Assembly: GCA_937931785.1 (NCBI GenBank)
Contig: CALHAX010000013.1
Span: 1 to 49,507, forward strand
From: an uncultured Hyphomicrobiaceae bacterium
GTDB lineage: Bacteria > Pseudomonadota > Alphaproteobacteria > Rhizobiales > CALHAX01
Reading direction: 5' to 3'
DNA: 49,507 nt
Under the pieces are notes generated by a model. The model was not told the DNA's origin and did no database searches. It saw only the letters and a list, made by a program, of their open reading frames with translations. The position numbers and the translations under genes were made by a program. Shown one piece after another: positions 44,790 through 49,507 of this stretch; within the stretch, counting starts at the first letter, position 1, and every line of letters starts with the position of its first letter.

Positions 44790-46043
44790 TCACTCTTGCG
44801 AGTCGGCAGAACTCCCAAGCCCCAGGTCTTCCGCACGGCCCCATTCGAGAACCAGGTCGATCCGACGGTTCCGCGCACGATCCGCCGCCAGAAGGTTGTC
44901 CGTAACAGGATACGCTTCACCAAATCCCTTGACCGTGATCCGCCGCGCTGGAACATCGCGACGGAGAAGAAAGTCGCGCACAGCTTCCGCACGTTCGGTA
45001 CTCAATTTGATGTTCCGTCTTGATGTACCTATGGAATCCGTATGCCCCTCGATCCGCAATTGCGTGCGCGGACAGCGGTCGACATTGTCTGCAACAGTTT
45101 GGAGGAGCGACCGGCTATCACCGCTTACCGTGTCACTGGCAGACTCGAACACGATCGGGTCGCTGTACTGAAGCCAGTTGAGAACCATCTGGCATTCAGT
45201 TGGCGCCAATGCCCCGTATCTGTCCCGAAGACTCTCCATGTCTGGCCGCGGCGGCGCAGTATTCGCTTTGCGGATGTTGCCCCGGCAGAAACCAACGGCA
45301 CGTCTTGCCGTCGCACGGGCACGGTCGTCAAGCAACAGTCGGAACTTGCGAACTCCCTGGCATGCTTCAACCAGCTTGCTATCGGCAAAATAGCGGTCAA
45401 ATCGAATGGTATCGTAGCCTACACGACGTAGCGTTTTTCGCGCTTCAAGCTTTGTCAATGTCGTGGTTGGCGGGACTGGCGTTGGTTGGTCGGTTGTATC
45501 ATCACGACACGCACTGCTGAACCAGTTCCTGCTTGCCGTTCCTTTACCCGCTGCGTCAAACCGGATCGTGAATTGCCGTCCATCAAGACAAGCTTCGGCC
45601 ACCCGTGTTGGCGGTGTGCGGTCTGTGAAGCGGATATCCGTGTATTTTCGGTCTTCCAGCCAATAGCGCAATTCACGCATTGAAACGACAGGTGGTTTTT
45701 CTTCGCATTGCCCAAGCCTGCGGCGTCCGAAATAGTCCCCGTTCCGAGAGAACATCAGGAGGTATTTCCGTTTGTTCCGGCAGGCCTCGACGAAGTATCT
45801 CGGGGCGCTTCGGCGGACAAAATCCGGGTCGGTGAAATCGTTGTCCTGCAGGAACAAGTCAATGGTCTCCCGCTGGCGTGTCGATTGAACACGGATGATG
45901 CCGTGTTGCGCTTTCCGTTCGTTCTCAAACGCAGAAGCAAGCCCCTGGAAGCCAGCTTCGCTTGAGGAGGTTGGCATGCCTGCGAGAACAAGGCCAAGCG
46001 CGGCCCCACTGAAAATGGAAAGAAGTTCAGATGATTTACGCAT
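44790..46043 (-). CDS. OmpA-family protein with three tandem PepSY-like modules
   Basis: 417 residues from the ATG at 46043 (the in-frame codon at 46088 gives an unlikely leader). A signal peptide (ELLSIFSGAALGLVLAGMPTSSSEA) is followed by three ~80-residue modules. Each has the pattern L...GY/DF.DI.F......YFVEAC..GRKF.L.F..G......GC. Compare FVEACRNKRKYLLMFSRNG, RVAEACLDGRQFTIRFDAAG and LVEACQGVRKFRLLLDDRA. Each module carries an AC...C pair that could form a disulphide. The C-terminus is a peptidoglycan-binding OmpA domain (LRIEGHTDSIGTSRRN, STERAEAVRDFLL, RNRRIDLVLEW). It is likely periplasmic, tethering the modules to the cell wall. Confidence 0.88.
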   Translation of the reverse strand: MRKSSELLSIFSGAALGLVLAGMPTSSSEAGFQGLASAFENERKAQHGIIRVQSTRQRETIDLFLQDNDFTDPDFVRRSAPRYFVEACRNKRKYLLMFSRNGDYFGRRRLGQCEEKPPVVSMRELRYWLEDRKYTDIRFTDRTPPTRVAEACLDGRQFTIRFDAAGKGTASRNWFSSACRDDTTDQPTPVPPTTTLTKLEARKTLRRVGYDTIRFDRYFADSKLVEACQGVRKFRLLLDDRARATARRAVGFCRGNIRKANTAPPRPDMESLRDRYGALAPTECQMVLNWLQYSDPIVFESASDTVSGDSRSLLQTVADNVDRCPRTQLRIEGHTDSIGTSRRNIKLSTERAEAVRDFLLRRDVPARRITVKGFGEAYPVTDNLLAADRARNRRIDLVLEWGRAEDLGLGSSADSQE

Positions 46044-46396
46044 AACAAAAATCTCTCGGACGTCGCTTCTATGGAACGGAAGAAACACTTTTACACAACT
46101 GAGATAGCATTGAAAATGCCATTTTTAACCAGCTGATCGTGGTCGTGTAAAATTATACTCTTACGGTTTCAATACTCAATCAACATCGAATAATGGCGAA
46201 GCGCCATCCAGTTTCACGGTTAACCATTGAGGTCGTGTGTCCGCAATCATGTCTTCAGAACTTTGCCGCTGATGATGTTGGCGGAGGTCCATACGGAGCA
46301 CGGCACACAACAAGCCTGATCCGGCGTCTGGAGCACTTTTGTGATCACGCAAGGCGTTGCATCCACACATCACCACAATTGGCATAGTGCATTTTG
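46044..46396. other. Intergenic region with no recognised gene
   Basis: About 350 bp upstream of the OmpA-family gene, AT-rich in the first 100 bp (probable promoter). A 69-codon minus frame (46176-46385) has no start signal or family resemblance. Nothing further seen before the hairpin at 46397. Confidence 0.45.
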
Positions 46397-46416
46397 ACGG
46401 CGTTCTTACGCCGTTT
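46397..46416 (+). terminator. Short hairpin followed by TTT
   Basis: Arms ACGGCGT (46397-46403) and ACGCCGT (46408-46414) with a TCTT loop and TTT after, read on the plus strand. No + strand gene ends here, so either it terminates an unseen short transcript or it is a regulatory stem in the leader of the 46511 gene. Confidence 0.4.
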
Positions 46417-46510
46417 TGCAGAAAAATAGTGTTTCTGCATTATTGCATGGCAGCCCTGTGAAGTGTCAGTGTGAGGATGGAAATCACGCCTCAACAAGAA
46501 AGTATGTTCC

Positions 46511-46885
46511 ATGAAACGCATCATTACGACAGCTGCTGCACTGGCCGTTATGGCCGGGCTTACCGTATCAGCCCACGCGTTCTCGACACCGCCCGCACCT
46601 CACTCAGCGCAAAGCCCGATCACCAAGATCAGTGATGGCGCTTATTATTGCGACTGGTTTGCCATTTTCACATGCTCCCGCTCCCGTGGCGGCGCACAGG
46701 CCGGAGCCAACAAATACGGTGGCTATGTGATTGACACTGATGAAATCGATGGATTCAGCAAAGGATGGTACTGTTCGGTCAAGGGCCCATCCAGCAAGTC
46801 CAAGGCACGCCAGAATGTCAAACGCGCCAAGCGAAAAGGTGCCAGTTCAGCGTACCATAAAAAAGGCTGCGGCGATTTCGGTTGA
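46511..46885 (+). CDS. Small secreted Cys-containing protein, SPOR-like C-terminus
   Basis: 124 residues. A clear signal peptide (KRIITTAAALAVMAGLTVSAHA) is followed by four Cys in the mature part (YYCDWFAIFTC, KGWYCSVKGP, KKGCGDFG). The segment GGYVIDTDEIDGFSKGWYCS, then VKGP, SKSKARQNVKRAKRKG and AYHKKG, follows the strand-helix rhythm of SPOR-like domains (GP then A..... helix then Y.K). The C-terminal half is very basic. The ribosome-binding site AAGAAAG lies ~9 nt upstream. It is monocistronic with its own terminator. No specific function is recognised; cell-wall or envelope binding is possible. Confidence 0.75.
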   Translation: MKRIITTAAALAVMAGLTVSAHAFSTPPAPHSAQSPITKISDGAYYCDWFAIFTCSRSRGGAQAGANKYGGYVIDTDEIDGFSKGWYCSVKGPSSKSKARQNVKRAKRKGASSAYHKKGCGDFG

Positions 46886-47009
46886 GGCATGTCGGCACAG
46901 CACGGATTTGCGGAAAGCCGTCAAACATTATGCGACCTCACCGATTAGGTCGACCTGATCTGACCGGTTGCACAAGCGCGCAAACCGGTTGACTGATAAC
47001 AACCAATGC

Positions 47010-47045
47010 ACGACCGTCCCGCCAATCACGGGGCGGTCGTTTTGG
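47010..47045 (+). terminator. Rho-independent terminator of the small secreted protein gene
   Basis: ACGACCG-T-CCCG (47010-47021) pairs with CGGG-G-CGGTCGT (47029-47040), loop CCAATCA, followed by TTT. It is 125 bp past the stop at 46885 and 37 bp before the next start. Confidence 0.75.
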
Positions 47046-47081
47046 TTATGACAGACTGCTGGTCACGAGAAGGATAGCCTC

Positions 47082-48089
47082 ATGGCACCACCACAACTTG
47101 CAGACAGTCTGATGTTTCCGTCCGCACACCCCGACGGGTTTCCGCAGCTCCAGAACGAGCCCGTCTTCGATCCTGCGCGGCATCTGGCGATTGAAATGCC
47201 AGACACTGTGGTGTCGCTGGCAGACCTTGGATATGACGACGACGAGATCGCCACATGCCCGACGCCACTTGGGGTCACGTCCGCATTTCGCATCCTCAGT
47301 GAAGAAGGTGCCGCGTGCCTGATCGATGTGGCCCGCGCGCTTGAACCTTACACGCGCAGCATCGAGCGCATTTCCCGGATGGTGCGCGGTGGTGTGTATC
47401 AGTCGAAGTTCCTGCGGGACCTGTGCACCTCGCCGGAGCTGACGGACGCGATCTCCAACATCTGCGGGGCGGCGCTTCACCCACATACGATGCCGCATCA
47501 GCTTGGCCACCTGAATTATAATCCTGAAGAAGCAGGCGAGAATGTCGACAAATGGCACGCCGATACCTTGCGTATCGATTTCGTCATGTTCGTCACAGAC
47601 CCGAACCTGATCGAGGGTGGTGAGTTCCAGTATTTCCACGGGACCAGGCACGAAGTGGCGGAGATCAACGCCGCAGGACAGACACTTCCGGCAGACCGGA
47701 TTGTTTCGCCCGAACTTCCCGGCCCGGGATACGCCGTTCTGCAGCAGGGCAACATGGTGGTGCACCGGGCCAAGGCGCTGAAGACTCCCGGCGAGCGGAT
47801 CACGATGGTCAACGGCTACGTCCCGGCGGAAGTGGACTTCCCGGACTACACGCGGTTCGACCAGCTTTATCTGGCCGACCCCGCGAACATTGCTGCCAGC
47901 GAGTACGCCCGGCATGTCGCCTGGATGGGGCGCGAAGCGCTAAAAGCGCAGATCGACGGGTTCGCATTCAGCCCGGACAAGGAGCAGTTTGCGGATCGAC
48001 TTGATGGTGTCGCGCAATTGCTTGCGAATGCTGCTGCCGAACTCAGAAACGCGGATAACGCGAAGATGGAACACTTTGGCGACGAGTGA
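47082..48089 (+). CDS. Phytanoyl-CoA dioxygenase (PhyH)-family Fe(II)/2-oxoglutarate oxygenase
   Basis: 335 residues with a jelly-roll 2OG-oxygenase core. The iron triad is H159-x-D161 (KWHADTLRIDF) and H228 (VVHRAKAL); R239 (PGERITMVNGY) would bind 2-oxoglutarate. Length and the unusual N-terminus differ from ectoine hydroxylase and from true phytanoyl-CoA hydroxylase, so the substrate is open. AAGGA lies 8 nt before the ATG. Its convergent neighbour is the LysR gene, whose divergent partner is an acyl-CoA dehydrogenase, suggesting one catabolic locus for an acyl or amino-acid-like substrate. Confidence 0.88.
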   Translation: MAPPQLADSLMFPSAHPDGFPQLQNEPVFDPARHLAIEMPDTVVSLADLGYDDDEIATCPTPLGVTSAFRILSEEGAACLIDVARALEPYTRSIERISRMVRGGVYQSKFLRDLCTSPELTDAISNICGAALHPHTMPHQLGHLNYNPEEAGENVDKWHADTLRIDFVMFVTDPNLIEGGEFQYFHGTRHEVAEINAAGQTLPADRIVSPELPGPGYAVLQQGNMVVHRAKALKTPGERITMVNGYVPAEVDFPDYTRFDQLYLADPANIAASEYARHVAWMGREALKAQIDGFAFSPDKEQFADRLDGVAQLLANAAAELRNADNAKMEHFGDE

Positions 48090-48118
48090 GGTGTACAGGT
48101 GATTCCTGCCAACAGGCC

Positions 48119-48982
48119 TCACCGAGCCCCGAAGAGGTGCCGCAATTCTGCAAACTGATGCTCTGTAAAATTTGCACGCCGTGCGACCAGCACAATATCA
48201 CGCGACAACGCGTTTCGCGAAACAACGCGCGTGACCAACCCATCGTCAGCATAACGCGCAATGTCTGGTTCCGGCAGGATTGTAAACCCAATCCCCTGTT
48301 TGACGCATTCGACAATCGATTCCATTCCATCAAGAACAATCGTGCGCTGTGGCGGTGTATCGAGGCCTGTAATGTGGGTTGTGATCAATCGCCCAATCCC
48401 GGATGTCGGGGCAAAATGCAGGAACGGAAGGTTTTGCATGAGCCATGGGGTCTTGCGACGCGCGGCGGACCGGGGCAGCGCATAGACCAACGGCTCTGTT
48501 TGCAGGACCGCAACATCAAGCACGGTGCTGTTTCGATCCCCCATGGTCAGAACGGCGAGATCCAGTTGCCCGTCGACGATCTTTCGCTCCAGATGTTCTG
48601 ACAATCCGGTCTCAACCTCAAACCGGACATCCGGCATGCGGATCCCCGCTTCGGTCAGAAAGCCCGGCAACAGTCGCACACTGGCACTGAGCACGAACCC
48701 GACATGGAACACGCCGCGCAGTTGACCTTGCGGTCGGCAGGCCTTCAACAGCGTGCGCTCCGCATCAACAATGGCGCGGGCGTGTTTGACGATTTCGCGC
48801 CCTTTCACGGTCAATCGCGGTGGCCGCTGCGAGCGGTCGAACAAAATCGCATCAAGCTCCTGTTCCAGAACCTTGATCTGCATGCTCACGGCGGACAGCG
48901 TCATGTTGAGCCGTTTTGCGGCCTCGGCGAACGAGCCGACATCGGCAATGGTCACGAGCGTGCCATAGGAGCGGATCTGCAT
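48119..48982 (-). CDS. LysR-family transcriptional regulator
   Basis: 287 residues from the ATG at 48982 (AGGCAGG 8 nt upstream; a GTG at 48991 has none). N-terminal winged helix-turn-helix: LVTIADVGSFAEAAKRLNMTLSAVSMQIKVLEQEL and FDRSQRPPRLTVKGREIVKHA. The C-terminal periplasmic-binding-like co-inducer domain starts GVFHVGFVLSASVRLLPGFL. It is divergent from the acyl-CoA dehydrogenase gene; the shared 88-bp intergenic region contains a T-N11-A palindrome, so the usual LysR arrangement applies. The likely target is the acyl-CoA dehydrogenase unit, with autoregulation. Confidence 0.95.
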   Translation of the reverse strand: MQIRSYGTLVTIADVGSFAEAAKRLNMTLSAVSMQIKVLEQELDAILFDRSQRPPRLTVKGREIVKHARAIVDAERTLLKACRPQGQLRGVFHVGFVLSASVRLLPGFLTEAGIRMPDVRFEVETGLSEHLERKIVDGQLDLAVLTMGDRNSTVLDVAVLQTEPLVYALPRSAARRKTPWLMQNLPFLHFAPTSGIGRLITTHITGLDTPPQRTIVLDGMESIVECVKQGIGFTILPEPDIARYADDGLVTRVVSRNALSRDIVLVARRANFTEHQFAELRHLFGAR

Positions 48983-48999
48983 CTCAGACACCTGCCTGG

Positions 49000-49014
49000 T
49001 TCAACTAAATTGAA
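49000..49014. promoter_or_regulatory. LysR-type T-N11-A operator candidate
   Basis: TTCAACTAAATTGAA is a perfect 5-bp inverted repeat (TTCAA/TTGAA) with an A/T-rich 5-bp centre. Its T at 49001 and A at 49013 satisfy T-N11-A. It lies between the divergent LysR and acyl-CoA dehydrogenase starts (18 and 57 bp away). Confidence 0.6.
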
Positions 49015-49070
49015 TTTATGATCTAAATAAACTCGATTGCGATGAATTTCGCAAGGCGTACAGTTGGCTC

Positions 49071-49507
49071 ATGGAACACGCGAACAGCACTGAATTTTAC
49101 CGCGCAACCGCGCGTGAGCTTGCCAAGCGGTTCGCCCCGCGCGCCGCCCATTGGGACCAGTCGCGGACCTACTGCTGGGACAATGTGCAGGATCTTGTGG
49201 ACGCCGGAATCATGGGCATGGCGATCCCGAAAGCTTATGGCGGACGCGGCGCGGCATTCGAAGACGTTCTTGTTGTCGTGGAGGAAATTGCCAGGTCATG
49301 CACACTGTCGGCCCGGATCGTGGTCGAGGCCAACATGGGCGGGCTGAGTGCCATCATGGCCTATGGCAGCGAAGATCAGAAGGCGTTCTGCGCGCCTATC
49401 GTTCTCGCCGGGGACAAACCGGCGATCTGCATTACGGAGCCTGATGCCGGAAGCGCCGCCACGCAGATGTCGACAACGGCACAACGGCGCGGCAACCGCT
49501 ATATTCT
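49071..49507 (+). CDS. Acyl-CoA dehydrogenase (3' end outside window)
   Basis: 145 codons visible from the ATG at 49071. The N-terminal helical domain shows LAKRFAPRAAHWDQSRTYCW, GIMGMAIPKAYGGRG and VVVEEIARSC, with the family signature ICITEPDAGSAA starting the beta domain (FAD and substrate binding). The catalytic Glu lies beyond the window edge. It is a flavoenzyme introducing a C2-C3 double bond in an acyl-CoA; the substrate class is not determinable from this half. Divergent from the LysR regulator. Confidence 0.93.
   Translation, partial: MEHANSTEFYRATARELAKRFAPRAAHWDQSRTYCWDNVQDLVDAGIMGMAIPKAYGGRGAAFEDVLVVVEEIARSCTLSARIVVEANMGGLSAIMAYGSEDQKAFCAPIVLAGDKPAICITEPDAGSAATQMSTTAQRRGNRYI

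Noticed and set aside
47046-47915. 289-codon minus frame
   Set aside because: Antisense of the PhyH gene, whose HxD/H/R residues and ribosome-binding site identify the real strand.

Overview
The window looks like a chromosomal segment from a marine alphaproteobacterium (Hyphomicrobiales- or Rhodobacterales-like; the order cannot be fixed from sequence alone). The inference rests on a DddP-type DMSP lyase candidate, a giant LEPR/DUF4347 surface protein, a fused LivHM permease, an FMN-only glutamate synthase and a ZapE/AFG1 ATPase. Both ends cut through genes: livF on the left and an acyl-CoA dehydrogenase on the right.

Region 1 (1-4.6 kb): a leftward branched-chain amino-acid-type ABC importer, binding protein -> fused LivHM permease -> LivG -> LivF, with overlapping stop/start codons. 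Region 2 (5.2-18.2 kb): a 59-residue membrane protein with its own terminator, then a 12.3-kb gene for a 4100-residue secreted or surface protein. That protein has a LEPR motif, a DUF4347 domain with a caspase-like His/Cys pattern, calcium-binding DxDGDG repeats, and eight alternating Ig-like (He_PIG) plus cadherin-like modules. Region 3 (18.2-24.3 kb): decayed IS3-family DNA, an exported rhodanese, a CadC/ToxR-like membrane regulator with TPRs, an AraC regulator and IS debris.

Region 4 (24.3-33.1 kb): a metal-resistance module, probably Cu(I)/Ag(I). It encodes a His-rich CxxHC protein, CusB, CusA, CusF, a cytochrome c', a small membrane protein and a di-heme cytochrome c. A MerR/CueR-type promoter lies upstream. 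Two matching 149-bp IS 5'-end fragments in inverted orientation flank the module, and a tRNA-Ser(CGA) with a duplicated 3' end lies just beyond. No outer-membrane CusC and no cognate regulator are in the window. The natural reading is an acquired island that exports copper or silver and adds periplasmic haem proteins.

Region 5 (33.2-49.5 kb) looks like stable chromosomal background. It holds DUF4112, FMN glutamate synthase, a divergent DUF4198/HupE pair (metal uptake), ZapE, a PEP mutase/isocitrate lyase-type enzyme with a PNPOx-type flavoprotein, an agmatinase-family enzyme, the DddP-like M24 protein and the malic enzyme-phosphotransacetylase MaeB. An OmpA protein with three tandem PepSY-like modules and a small secreted Cys-containing protein follow. 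The window ends with a PhyH dioxygenase and a LysR regulator divergent from the acyl-CoA dehydrogenase. A ~95-bp dispersed repeat occurs three times (5.7, 22.5 and 32.6 kb), always in the same orientation and always at the edge of a disturbed region.
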